Origin: CAYMPW01 sp964558505
GTDB lineage: Archaea > Thermoplasmatota > Thermoplasmata > Methanomassiliicoccales > Methanomethylophilaceae
Length of the DNA stretch: 23,566 nucleotides
NCBI GenBank assembly: GCA_964558505.1
Contig: CAZLEI010000021.1
Coordinates: 1-23,566 of the forward strand
Direction of reading: 5' to 3'
The translations under genes were made by a program, and so were the position numbers. Below are positions 1 to 6,314 of this stretch, one piece after another; positions within the stretch are counted from its first letter, which is position 1, and every line of letters starts with the position of its first letter. The notes below the pieces were generated by a model. It searched no databases and had not been told where the DNA came from. It saw only the letters and a program-made list of their open reading frames with translations.

Positions 1-1191
1 GGCGGCACCGGCACCCAGGCCCCCGGCTCCGCAACTCCGGGACAGACGTTCACCCTACCGGGCACGACGGACTTCACCGCGCCCGTGGGGCTGGTCTTCT
101 GCGGCTGGGTCATGTCCCCGGACGATGCCAGCCCGGTGAAGACGATATCCTCCGTGATGGAGAACAAGACCGTCTACGCCCTGTGGGGCACGAAGCTGTA
201 CACGGTGACGTTCTACGGCAACGGCAGCTCCGGCGGAAGCCAGGAGAGCATGTCGGTGGTGGCCGGCGGGACCTTAAAACTCCCCTCGGACACGACGTTC
301 AACGCCCAGACGGGCAAAGGGTTCTACGGTTGGTCGCTGAGCGAGAACGGGCCGGTCGTGACGCAGAAGAGCAATGTGAACGCCGATGTCAAGGTGTACG
401 CCGTATGGAAGTCGCAGTTCACCGTGACGTTCAAGCCGAACGGCGGTTCCGGCACCCAGGATTCCGTGAAGGCATGGGCAGGCGCCAACGTCTCCCTGCC
501 GACGGAGACGGACATCAAGGCGCCCAAGAACTCCTCGTTCGAAGGCTGGTCCCTGGAGAAGGACGGGAAGATAATCAAGGAGATCGAGGAGATCGACTGC
601 AACACCACCCTCTACGCCATTTGGCTAGAGGACGGCAAGTACCGGGTGGACGTCGACGTCGAGACCCTCGGTCCCTCGACCGTCAAGACAGGGGGCACCG
701 CCACCGGCGGGGGAACGTTCTACGAGGGTGCCGAGATCACCCTGCGCGCCACGGCCAACTCAGGCTACGTGTTCGTGTCCTGGTCCGACGGGAACCTGAA
801 GGCCACCCGCACCGTGACGGTCAAGGAGGACATGACGTACACCGCGCAGTTCAGGGACAAGAACGCGACATACCACGTGGTCTCCTTCGACACCGAGGGA
901 GGGTCCAAGCCGCTGTCCGATGAGGAGGTCTACGATTGGGAGACGTTCACGATACCCGACTACCGCGGCACCAAGGAGGGATACACCTTCGTCTGCTGGG
1001 AGTACGCCGGCGACAGGTACGATTCCGGCGACACGATAGTCATGCCGTCAGAGGATGCGGTCTTCTACGCCCAGTGGGAGAAGAACGCCGAACCTGCGGC
1101 CGACAACACCCTGCTGATCATGGCCGGCGGGATCGGCGCGATATGCATCGCGGCCGGTGCGGTATTCTTGTTCGCAAGGATGAGGCTCTGA
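1..1191 (+). CDS. Surface protein with InlB-type (Listeria-Bacteroides) repeats, 5' end outside window
   Basis: The frame is open from base 1 to a TGA at 1189-1191, so 396 residues of a longer protein are visible. It contains four InlB B-type repeats (Flg_new-like), each starting near a TVTF-type strand and ending in a GW...LYAxW-type pattern; the first is cut by the window edge. Between the third and the last InlB repeat is one repeat of the bacterial 'GYVFVSWSDG' type. The C-terminus has a hydrophobic segment (about 20 residues from LLIMAGGIGA) followed by the basic tail ARMRL, which suggests a membrane-anchored exported protein with the repeats outside the cell. Such repeats are common in gut bacteria and in some gut Methanomassiliicoccales, where they are thought to act in adhesion. 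The ligand cannot be told from sequence. The signal peptide, if any, lies upstream of the window. Confidence 0.85.
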   Translation, partial: GGTGTQAPGSATPGQTFTLPGTTDFTAPVGLVFCGWVMSPDDASPVKTISSVMENKTVYALWGTKLYTVTFYGNGSSGGSQESMSVVAGGTLKLPSDTTFNAQTGKGFYGWSLSENGPVVTQKSNVNADVKVYAVWKSQFTVTFKPNGGSGTQDSVKAWAGANVSLPTETDIKAPKNSSFEGWSLEKDGKIIKEIEEIDCNTTLYAIWLEDGKYRVDVDVETLGPSTVKTGGTATGGGTFYEGAEITLRATANSGYVFVSWSDGNLKATRTVTVKEDMTYTAQFRDKNATYHVVSFDTEGGSKPLSDEEVYDWETFTIPDYRGTKEGYTFVCWEYAGDRYDSGDTIVMPSEDAVFYAQWEKNAEPAADNTLLIMAGGIGAICIAAGAVFLFARMRL

Positions 1192-1196
1192 GCTTC

Positions 1197-1212
1197 GGCG
1201 GGGCATCCCGCC
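1197..1212 (+). terminator. GC-rich hairpin after the surface protein
   Basis: GGCGGG (1197-1202) and CCCGCC (1207-1212) form a perfect 6-bp stem with a GCAT loop, 6 nt after the stop codon. There is no clear U-tract, so a role in termination or in 3'-end stability is only inferred. Confidence 0.35.
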
Positions 1213-1232
1213 CTTCAAACACCTTAATAATC

Positions 1233-1241
1233 TTTTATTTA
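1233..1241 (+). promoter_or_regulatory. Putative TATA box for the PPK2 gene
   Basis: TTTTATTTA is the most A/T-rich stretch in the 75-nt gap. It is centred about 30 nt before the ATG at 1267, compatible with a very short or absent 5' UTR. Confidence 0.45.
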
Positions 1242-1266
1242 TCCGATCAGAGCGATCCGTGCATCC

Positions 1267-1860
1267 ATGAAACCGTTCATATGCAAGGATACGGCCTTGC
1301 GTCTGACTTCCCTGCAGCATACCTTGTACGAGGCGGAAGTGCCCGTCCTGATAATCGTCGAGGGCGGAGGCGGCAGGCTCCTGGGACGTCTGTGCAATGA
1401 GATCATGAACCTGCTGGAGCCCAGAGGGGTCGAATACCACAAGTACGCCCCGCGCGCGGATTCCAGCACTCCGCGCAGCGCGATATCCTTCCTGGCGGCC
1501 ACGCCCGCCGCGGGCAAGATCGGGTTCTTCGACCGCGGGTGGTACACGACCATCATGCGCGCCGCCGCCGACGGCGATTTCGACGGCCCGTACGCCAGGA
1601 ATTTCATGCAGTTCGAGCGGTACCTGACGGTGAACGGCGTAATACTGATCAAGATCTTCATAGATTACGACGAGGTCGTGGCAGGGTCCATAGCATCCGA
1701 GATAGGTTTCGACAAGAAGGTGGACTGCGGATCCATAACCTCGGAGGACGGCGACACCGGCGAGCGCAGGGGCGATTGGCTCAGGCTCGTTGGGATGACC
1801 GACACCTTCGGGGAGCCTTGGGACATCATCAAGGCCACGGATTTCGCAGGAACGGTCTAG
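1267..1860 (+). CDS. PPK2-family protein, N-terminal (degenerate) domain; ends at an in-frame TAG
   Basis: This 197-residue frame resembles the N-terminal domain of two-domain (class II) polyphosphate kinase 2 / polyphosphate:AMP phosphotransferases. The Walker B-like FFDRGWY is kept at residues 87-93. The P-loop position reads VEGGGGRLLGR (31-41) in place of the catalytic FEGWDAAGKGG type seen in the second half, and no recognisable lid motif is present. Domain 1 is known to be catalytically degenerate in the two-domain class, so this fits a structural or regulatory role. Read alone, the frame stops at TAG 1858-1860, before the last helix expected for the fold. That helix is encoded just past the TAG in the same frame. 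I infer that this is not an independent gene but the first part of the 464-residue product described separately. Confidence 0.8.
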   Translation: MKPFICKDTALRLTSLQHTLYEAEVPVLIIVEGGGGRLLGRLCNEIMNLLEPRGVEYHKYAPRADSSTPRSAISFLAATPAAGKIGFFDRGWYTTIMRAAADGDFDGPYARNFMQFERYLTVNGVILIKIFIDYDEVVAGSIASEIGFDKKVDCGSITSEDGDTGERRGDWLRLVGMTDTFGEPWDIIKATDFAGTV

Positions 1861-1863
1861 GAC

Positions 1864-1899
1864 ATGGTGGGCGTGATAATCGAACGCATGTCCCACCGT
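1864..1899 (+). promoter_or_regulatory. Stem-loop immediately downstream of the in-frame TAG
   Basis: ATGGTGGG (1864-1871) pairs with CCCACCGT (1892-1899), with one G-U pair. After a one-base bulge at T1891, CGTG (1872-1875) pairs with CATG (1887-1890), again with one G-U pair. The 11-nt loop is 1876-1886, giving 12 base pairs in total, starting 4 nt after TAG 1858-1860. The placement resembles the PYLIS-type hairpins reported after UAG in methylamine methyltransferase mRNAs, but sequence homology to those is not claimed. Confidence 0.45.
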
Positions 1900-2661
1900 C
1901 TGCAGTACCCTGTGTTCGACAGCGAGTCCTGGGACAGCAGGTCTTTCTACAACCCCCGCGGGGACGTCGACCTGGTCCGTTCTATCTCCAAGGACGAGTA
2001 CGCGGATATCATCGACAAGAGGTCCAAGAGGATATCCGAACTCCAGTGCAAGATGTGCAAGAAGAAGAAGTCCCTGGTCCTGGTGTTCGAGGGGTGGGAT
2101 GCGGCCGGGAAGGGCGGTTGCATCAAAAGGGTCACCCGCGCCATGAGCCCGCGCGCGTACAAGGCGGTGTCCTACGGCGCTCCCACCGACGCAGAGAAGG
2201 CACACACGTACATGTGGAGGTTCGCCTCCGCGATACCGGAGCCCGGCAACGTGACCATATTCGACCGCAGCTGGTACGGCAGGATGATGGTGGAGCCCAT
2301 CGAAGGACTCTGCACCGAAGAAGAGTACGACCGTTCCGCCAAGGAGATCAACCTGTTCGAGATGTCCATGGCCGCGGCGGACATAACGATCCTGAAGTTC
2401 TGGCTGGAGATATCGCCCGAAGAGCAGCTCGAGCGTTTCAAATCCAGGGAATCGGACCCGCTGAAGAATTGGAAGATAACAGACGAGGATTGGCGCAACC
2501 GTGCCAAATGGGACGATTACAACGAGTATGTGGACAGGATGATCGAGCGCACGAACACCCCTTGGGCGCCTTGGGTGGTCATATCGGCCGAGGACAAGAG
2601 GAACGGCAGGATAGAGGTCATGGATGCGATAATATCCGCGCTCGAGGACCTCCTCGGTTGA
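1864..2661 (+). CDS. Polyphosphate kinase 2 family protein, catalytic domain
   Basis: PPK2 enzymes transfer phosphate between polyphosphate and nucleotides in the cytoplasm; two-domain members typically phosphorylate AMP using polyphosphate. Numbering from the ATG at 1864 (265 residues), the sequence shows Walker A FEGWDAAGKGG at 75-85, Walker B TIFDRSWYGR at 131-140 and the lid motif FKSRESDPLKNWK at 192-204. All look intact, so this domain should be active. The ATG at 1864 has no convincing ribosome-binding site (only AGGA about 14 nt and TAGGAC directly upstream) and would lie in a predicted stem. The first 12 or so residues align with the end of domain 1 rather than with the start of a PPK2 domain. 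I infer the true start is 1267 through the TAG. AMP versus ADP specificity cannot be settled by eye. Confidence 0.85.
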   Translation: MVGVIIERMSHRLQYPVFDSESWDSRSFYNPRGDVDLVRSISKDEYADIIDKRSKRISELQCKMCKKKKSLVLVFEGWDAAGKGGCIKRVTRAMSPRAYKAVSYGAPTDAEKAHTYMWRFASAIPEPGNVTIFDRSWYGRMMVEPIEGLCTEEEYDRSAKEINLFEMSMAAADITILKFWLEISPEEQLERFKSRESDPLKNWKITDEDWRNRAKWDDYNEYVDRMIERTNTPWAPWVVISAEDKRNGRIEVMDAIISALEDLLG

Positions 2662-2704
2662 ATATACGTCAATCGACGATGTGCATATACGACATACTTA
2701 TATA
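2662..2704 (+). promoter_or_regulatory. Promoter and candidate operator of the mevalonate-entry operon
   Basis: A TATA box CTTATATA (2697-2704) is centred about 27 nt before the ATG at 2728, so the transcript is probably leaderless. Just upstream are two near-identical 9-mers, ATATACGTC (2662-2670) and ATATACGAC (2685-2693), starting 23 bp apart. CGTC-AATC-GACG (2667-2678) forms a short inverted repeat overlapping the first copy. These could be sites for the HTH protein encoded next; that is inference. Confidence 0.5.
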
Positions 2705-2727
2705 CCGACCCCGCATAGCCTGATGCG

Positions 2728-3417
2728 ATGGACGAGTTCAAACGCAAGATCGCCGGCGATATAGCATTGTCCGGGGATCCGGGTAAGACCATCCGGAAAT
2801 GGAGAGAGGAGTTCGGGCTGTCCCAGCATCAGCTCGCAGATGCCATGGGCGTATCCCATTCCGTGATAAGCGACTACGAATCCGGGAGGCGCAAGTCGCC
2901 CGGGGTGAACGTCGTGCACAAGATGGTCGACTCGTTCGTGGAGCTTGACAAGGCGAACGGTTCCCCGGTCATGTCGAGGTACATGCCGGAGGCCAGAGTG
3001 GATTGCATCATCGCCATGGAGGAGTACGACGGCGGCATCGACGTCGACGAATTCATAAAAGCGATAGGCGGCAAGAACCTGAACCCGGACAGGACGCCAT
3101 CCAAGAAGATCTACGGTTACACCGTGGTCGACTCGGTGAAGGCGATCCTCAGTCTGAGCTCCGACGATTACCTCAAGATTTACGGTTGGAGCATCGAAAG
3201 GGCGCTCATCTTCACGAACGTCCATTTCGGGCGTTCCCCGATGGTGGCCATCCGTGCGCACCCCCTCACCCCCGCGATGGTGGTGTACCTGCGCCCGGAC
3301 GCCATCGATCCGTTGGCGGTCAAGCTCGCAAGGCTCGAGGGCATCCCCCTCGTGTCGACGGATCTGAGCGTCGAGGATATCACTGGAAGATTATCATCAT
3401 TGAAGGAAGGGATCTGA
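2728..3417 (+). CDS. HTH (XRE/Cro-type) transcriptional regulator of the HMG-CoA synthase operon
   Basis: This 229-residue protein has an N-terminal helix-turn-helix of the Cro/C1 type, roughly residues 21-70, with the core LSQHQLADAMGVSHSVISDY and the typical GLSQ...S.ISxYE.GRR.SPG pattern. The C-terminal half (about residues 90-229) resembles the conserved domain of the archaeal COG1709-type predicted regulators. Its family is commonly found directly before archaeal HMG-CoA synthase, as here: its TGA at 3415-3417 touches the next ATG at 3418. It probably controls this operon, perhaps sensing an intermediate through the C-terminal domain; the ligand is unknown. The ATG at 2728 sits about 27 nt after a TATA box, supporting this start and a leaderless message. 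Confidence 0.8.
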   Translation: MDEFKRKIAGDIALSGDPGKTIRKWREEFGLSQHQLADAMGVSHSVISDYESGRRKSPGVNVVHKMVDSFVELDKANGSPVMSRYMPEARVDCIIAMEEYDGGIDVDEFIKAIGGKNLNPDRTPSKKIYGYTVVDSVKAILSLSSDDYLKIYGWSIERALIFTNVHFGRSPMVAIRAHPLTPAMVVYLRPDAIDPLAVKLARLEGIPLVSTDLSVEDITGRLSSLKEGI

Positions 3418-4470
3418 ATGGATGTAGGAATTGTAAGCTACGGGGCATACGTGCCCAGGTACAGGATAACCCCCGCAGAGATCGGCAGGATCTGGGGCGT
3501 CGACGGCATAGGAATGGGCAAAGGACTGATGATTTCCCAGAAGTCCGTTCCCGCTCCGGACGAGGACGTCGTGACGATCTCCACCGAGGCCGCGAGGAAC
3601 ATGATGGCAAGGGTGGACGTGGACCCCGCCGACATCGGTGCGGTGTACGTCGGATCGGAATCACACCCGTATGCGGTTAAACCGACATCCACCATCGTGG
3701 CGGCCGCCATCGACGCCACGCCCAGCATGACCGCGGCGGACCTCGAGTTCGCGTGCAAGGCCGGTACCGCCGGCATCCAGATCTGCATGGGCCTCGTCGG
3801 CTCCGGCATGGTCGAGTACGGCGTCGCCATCGGCGCGGACACGTCCCAGGGAGCACCCGGCGACGCGCTCGAGTACTCTGCGTCCGCGGGAGGAGCGGCA
3901 TACCTCATAGGCTCCAAGAAGATCATAGCCAAGATCAACAAGACATTGAGCTTCACCACCGACACCCCCGACTTCTGGAGGAGGGAGGGACAGCCCTACC
4001 CGAGCCACGGAGGAAGGTTCACCGGCGAGCCCGCTTACTTCCGTCATGTGAAGACGGCCTCGAAGATGATGTTCGACGCCATGGGCACCACGGCGGCGGA
4101 CTACAAGTACGCGGTCTTCCACCAGCCCAACGGCAAGTTCCCCACCAGGGTGGCCAAAGAGCTCGGTTTCTCCCAGGAGCAGATCGAGGCCGGCCTCCTG
4201 ACGCCGGTCATCGGCAACACCTACAGCGGTGCGGTCCCTCTGGGACTCGCATCCGTCCTCGACAGGGCGGAGCCGGGGGACAGGATATTCGCCACCGCGT
4301 ACGGGAGCGGCGCAGGCAGCGATTCGTTCGACATAACTGTCACCGATGAGATCAAGGAATACCGCAGGGATGCGGCACCTACGCTCGACAAGATCCTCGC
4401 CGACACTGTCCAGCTTGATTATGGGACATACGCGAAGTACAAGGGAAAGATCGTAATGCCGGAGGTCTGA
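3418..4470 (+). CDS. Hydroxymethylglutaryl-CoA synthase, archaeal type
   Basis: The enzyme condenses acetyl-CoA with acetoacetyl-CoA to HMG-CoA, the committed entry to the mevalonate pathway for archaeal isoprenoid lipids. The 350-residue length is usual for the archaeal family. The nucleophilic cysteine is visible as Cys113 in LEFACKAGTAG, the conserved histidine as His235 in FHQPNGKFP, and a glutamate as Glu81 in GSESHPY. A Gly-rich C-terminal segment (AYGSGAGSDSF) matches the family. The start has a strong ribosome-binding site (AAGGAAGGG) just upstream, overlapping the end of the regulator gene. In Methanothermococcus the homologous synthase forms a stable complex with a thiolase and a DUF35 protein that channels acetoacetyl-CoA; the same three genes follow one another here. 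Confidence 0.95.
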   Translation: MDVGIVSYGAYVPRYRITPAEIGRIWGVDGIGMGKGLMISQKSVPAPDEDVVTISTEAARNMMARVDVDPADIGAVYVGSESHPYAVKPTSTIVAAAIDATPSMTAADLEFACKAGTAGIQICMGLVGSGMVEYGVAIGADTSQGAPGDALEYSASAGGAAYLIGSKKIIAKINKTLSFTTDTPDFWRREGQPYPSHGGRFTGEPAYFRHVKTASKMMFDAMGTTAADYKYAVFHQPNGKFPTRVAKELGFSQEQIEAGLLTPVIGNTYSGAVPLGLASVLDRAEPGDRIFATAYGSGAGSDSFDITVTDEIKEYRRDAAPTLDKILADTVQLDYGTYAKYKGKIVMPEV

Positions 4471-4472
4471 GC

Positions 4473-5639
4473 ATGAGAGAAGTAGCAGTCATAGGGGTCG
4501 GAATGACCCAGTTCGGAGAGCAGTGGGAGCGTTCCTTCAGGGACATAGGCATCGAGGCCGGCATAAAGGCCATCGCCGATGCCAACCTGTCCGGGAGCGA
4601 GGTCGACGGCATGTTCATCGGCAACGCGTCCGCAGGACGTTTCGTCAACCAGGGGAACATATCTGCACTGATCGCAGATTACTCGGGGATGGCCGTCGGC
4701 CATGCCCCGGCGACCAGGGTCGAGGCGGGCGGAGCCTCCGGAGGAGTGGCCTTCAGACAGGGTGTCATGGCAGTAGCTTCAGGGATGCACGACGTCGTGG
4801 TCGTGGGCGGAGCGGAGAAGATGACCGATGTCGACGATTCGATGACCAATTCGATCCTCGATTCCACGGCCGATGCCTCCTGGGAATCCGCCTTCGGGAT
4901 CACGTTCGCATCCCTCCACGCGATGATAGCGAGGAGATGCATCCACGACAAGATCTGCACACGTGAGGAGATCGCGTCGGTGGCGGTCAACTCGCACTTC
5001 CACGGTGCGATGAACCCCTACGCGCAGTTCAGGAAGGCGGTGCCGATAGAGACCGTCCTCAGGTCCGGACCGGTGGCCGACCCCCTCGGGGTCTTCGACT
5101 GCGCCCCGATATCGGACGGTGCGGCGGCGGTCGTCCTCTGCCCCCTCGAGGATGCCAAGAAGTACACCGATTCATTCGTCAAGGTGAGCGCGGTGACCCA
5201 GGCCAGTGCATCTCTGGGACTGTTCCAGAGGAACGACATAACATCCTTCGGATCGACCAAGGCGGCCGCGAAGTCGGCATACGACCTGGTCGGCATAAAG
5301 CCGAAGGACATCTCCGTCGCGGAGATCCACGACAATTACACAATATCCGGTATCCTCGCCATGCAGGACCTCGGATTCTACGAGAAGGGGAAGGCAGGCA
5401 AGGCCTTCCTCGACGGGCAGACCCGCATCGGCGGGGAGATTGCCGTCAACACGTCAGGCGGCCTCAAGGCCGAAGGGCATCCCGTAGGAGCCACAGGTGT
5501 GGCCCAGATCGTCGAGCTGACTCATCAGCTCAGGGGCGATGCGGACGGGAGGCAGGTCGCAGGTGCGAAGTACGGTCTCGCCCAGAACGTCGGAGGAACC
5601 GGTTCGTCGGTCACCGTCAGCATCCTGGAGGCGATCTGA
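4473..5639 (+). CDS. Acetoacetyl-CoA thiolase homologue lacking the nucleophilic cysteine
   Basis: This 388-residue protein belongs to the archaeal thiolase (SCP-x-like) family that makes acetoacetyl-CoA for HMG-CoA synthase. Visible family features are TRVEAGGASGG at 81-91, EIHDNYTI near residue 288, EGHPVGATG near the C-terminus and the terminal QNVGGTGSSV. The thiolase motif is normally C-x-S-G (archaeal form VEAACASGG). Here residue 87 is Gly (codon GGA, 4731-4733), with no cysteine nearby, so ordinary acyl-transfer chemistry should not work. The other active-site motifs look intact. GGAGGT (4461-4466) precedes the ATG by 6 nt, and the gene starts 2 nt after the synthase stop. It may be a scaffold or channelling subunit, may use different chemistry, or the sequence may contain an error. 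Confidence 0.9.
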   Translation: MREVAVIGVGMTQFGEQWERSFRDIGIEAGIKAIADANLSGSEVDGMFIGNASAGRFVNQGNISALIADYSGMAVGHAPATRVEAGGASGGVAFRQGVMAVASGMHDVVVVGGAEKMTDVDDSMTNSILDSTADASWESAFGITFASLHAMIARRCIHDKICTREEIASVAVNSHFHGAMNPYAQFRKAVPIETVLRSGPVADPLGVFDCAPISDGAAAVVLCPLEDAKKYTDSFVKVSAVTQASASLGLFQRNDITSFGSTKAAAKSAYDLVGIKPKDISVAEIHDNYTISGILAMQDLGFYEKGKAGKAFLDGQTRIGGEIAVNTSGGLKAEGHPVGATGVAQIVELTHQLRGDADGRQVAGAKYGLAQNVGGTGSSVTVSILEAI

Positions 5640-6043
5640 TGGTCGCGGTTTCCAGGGAATGGAGGGAGATCCCCGGCAGGTACAACCTCCTGGGATGCAA
5701 GTGCGGCGTCTGCGGGAAGGTCTACTTCCCCAAGCGCGGCATGTGCCCCGTATGCCGCAGGGCGAGCGTCGGGAAGATAGAGGACTACCACATTGCCCGC
5801 ACCGGGGCTGTGTACACGTTCTCGATCATCCACGAGGCGCCCGACTGCAACAACAACCTGAAGCCCTATGCAGTGGGCATGATCAAGACCGACGACGGCG
5901 TGATGATCGAGGGCCAGATAACCGGTGTGGACCTCGACAAGATCGAGATAGGGATGAAGGTCCGTGCGACCCTCCGCAAGCTCGATTCCGACGGACCCGC
6001 CGGCGTGATCCACTACGGGTACAAATTCGTCCCCCAGGATTGA
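5639..6043 (+). CDS. DUF35 OB-fold / zinc-ribbon protein of the thiolase-HMG-CoA synthase complex
   Basis: This 134-residue protein has an N-terminal rubredoxin-like zinc ribbon with Cys22, Cys25, Cys36 and Cys39 (CGVC...CPVC; Cys20 is an extra cysteine), followed by an OB-fold of about 90 residues. DUF35 proteins bridge archaeal thiolase and HMG-CoA synthase in a complex that hands acetoacetyl-CoA from one to the other through a shared CoA-binding site. The ATG overlaps the thiolase stop (TGATG at 5637-5641), so translation is probably coupled. It is the last gene of the operon and is followed by a strong hairpin. No key residue appears missing. Confidence 0.9.
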   Translation: MVAVSREWREIPGRYNLLGCKCGVCGKVYFPKRGMCPVCRRASVGKIEDYHIARTGAVYTFSIIHEAPDCNNNLKPYAVGMIKTDDGVMIEGQITGVDLDKIEIGMKVRATLRKLDSDGPAGVIHYGYKFVPQD

Positions 6044-6051
6044 GTCCCAAT

Positions 6052-6079
6052 GTCGGCGGGCCTTCGCGGGCCCGTCGGC
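6052..6079 (+). terminator. Strong hairpin at the end of the mevalonate-entry operon
   Basis: Bases 6052-6062 and 6069-6079 form an uninterrupted 11-bp stem (two G-U pairs) with a 6-nt loop TTCGCG, starting 8 nt after the DUF35 stop codon. A short CCCTTT follows and no long U-tract. It probably marks or protects the 3' end of the operon mRNA. Confidence 0.5.
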
Positions 6080-6115
6080 CCTTTAAAAACCAGTCAGGCA
6101 CGGATGTGCCAAAAA

Positions 6116-6135
6116 CGGTTTTATAGATTAAACCG
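6116..6135 (+). promoter_or_regulatory. TATA box enclosed in an inverted repeat, upstream of the small membrane protein
   Basis: CGGTTT (6116-6121) and AAACCG (6130-6135) are perfect inverted arms around TATAGATT. The TATA-like TTTTATAG lies about 29 nt before the GTG at 6152. An inverted repeat spanning the TATA box is a typical place for a repressor that blocks TBP, but no regulator is identified. Confidence 0.45.
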
Positions 6136-6151
6136 ATTAGGAGCAGCATAG

Positions 6152-6283
6152 GTGACACAATTGTCCGCAAAAGCACCCACATCCAAGATCGAGAGTCCGA
6201 CCATTCACAAAAGTTGGATAATCCTCAGCGCCATAATGCTCGTGTTGTTCGCAGCCGTAGTAGCTGTGATCCTGACGCGCTGA
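6152..6283 (+). CDS. Small single-pass membrane protein (43 residues)
   Basis: A GTG start at 6152 is preceded by AGGAG (6139-6143) at 8-nt spacing and by a TATA-like box; the frame ends at TGA 6281-6283. The product has a polar N-terminal half (TQLSAKAPTSKIESPTIHK) followed by a hydrophobic stretch of about 20 residues beginning WIILSAIMLVLFAA and the short tail LTR. This is the layout of a tail-anchored membrane protein. Archaeal Sec61-beta/SecG has a similar layout and size, but I do not see its usual conserved motif, so no function is assigned. It is monocistronic, convergent with the Cgi121 gene, and easily missed because of its size. Confidence 0.6.
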   Translation: MTQLSAKAPTSKIESPTIHKSWIILSAIMLVLFAAVVAVILTR

Positions 6284-6293
6284 ACATAACAAC

Positions 6294-6310
6294 GGCGCCC
6301 CATGGGCGCT
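6294..6310. terminator. Hairpin between convergent genes
   Basis: GCGCCC (6295-6300), loop CAT, GGGCGC (6304-6309), extended by a G-T pair, lies in the 31-nt gap between the small membrane protein and the Cgi121 gene. Being symmetric, it could serve transcripts from either side. Confidence 0.35.
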
Positions 6311-6314
6311 GATA

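Larger units (their letters stand above)
1267..2661 (+). other. Candidate amber-readthrough (pyrrolysine-type) two-domain PPK2, codon 198 = TAG at 1858-1860
   Basis: The frames 1267-1860 and 1864-2661 share one register and are separated only by TAG GAC. Reading TAG as sense gives 464 residues, close to the roughly 475-500 usual for fused class II PPK2. Aligning domain 1 with domain 2 from the shared PW motif runs without a gap across the TAG: PWDIIKATDFAGTV-X-DM against PWVVISAEDKRNGR-I-EV, and then GVIIERMSHRL against DAIISALEDLL. The amber codon therefore falls inside the last helix of domain 1. All other gene ends in the window use TGA. Methanomassiliicoccales are known to decode UAG as pyrrolysine; that this organism does so is inferred. 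The alternative is a genuine gene split with translational re-initiation at 1864. Confidence 0.6.

Noticed and set aside
1858..1863. Frameshift as the explanation for the split PPK2
   Set aside because: Both halves are in the same frame, so no insertion or deletion is needed; only the TAG codon separates them.
1048..2205. 385-codon open frame on the minus strand
   Set aside because: It runs antisense across a surface protein end, a promoter and PPK2, which is not plausible for a real gene, and no domain is visible.
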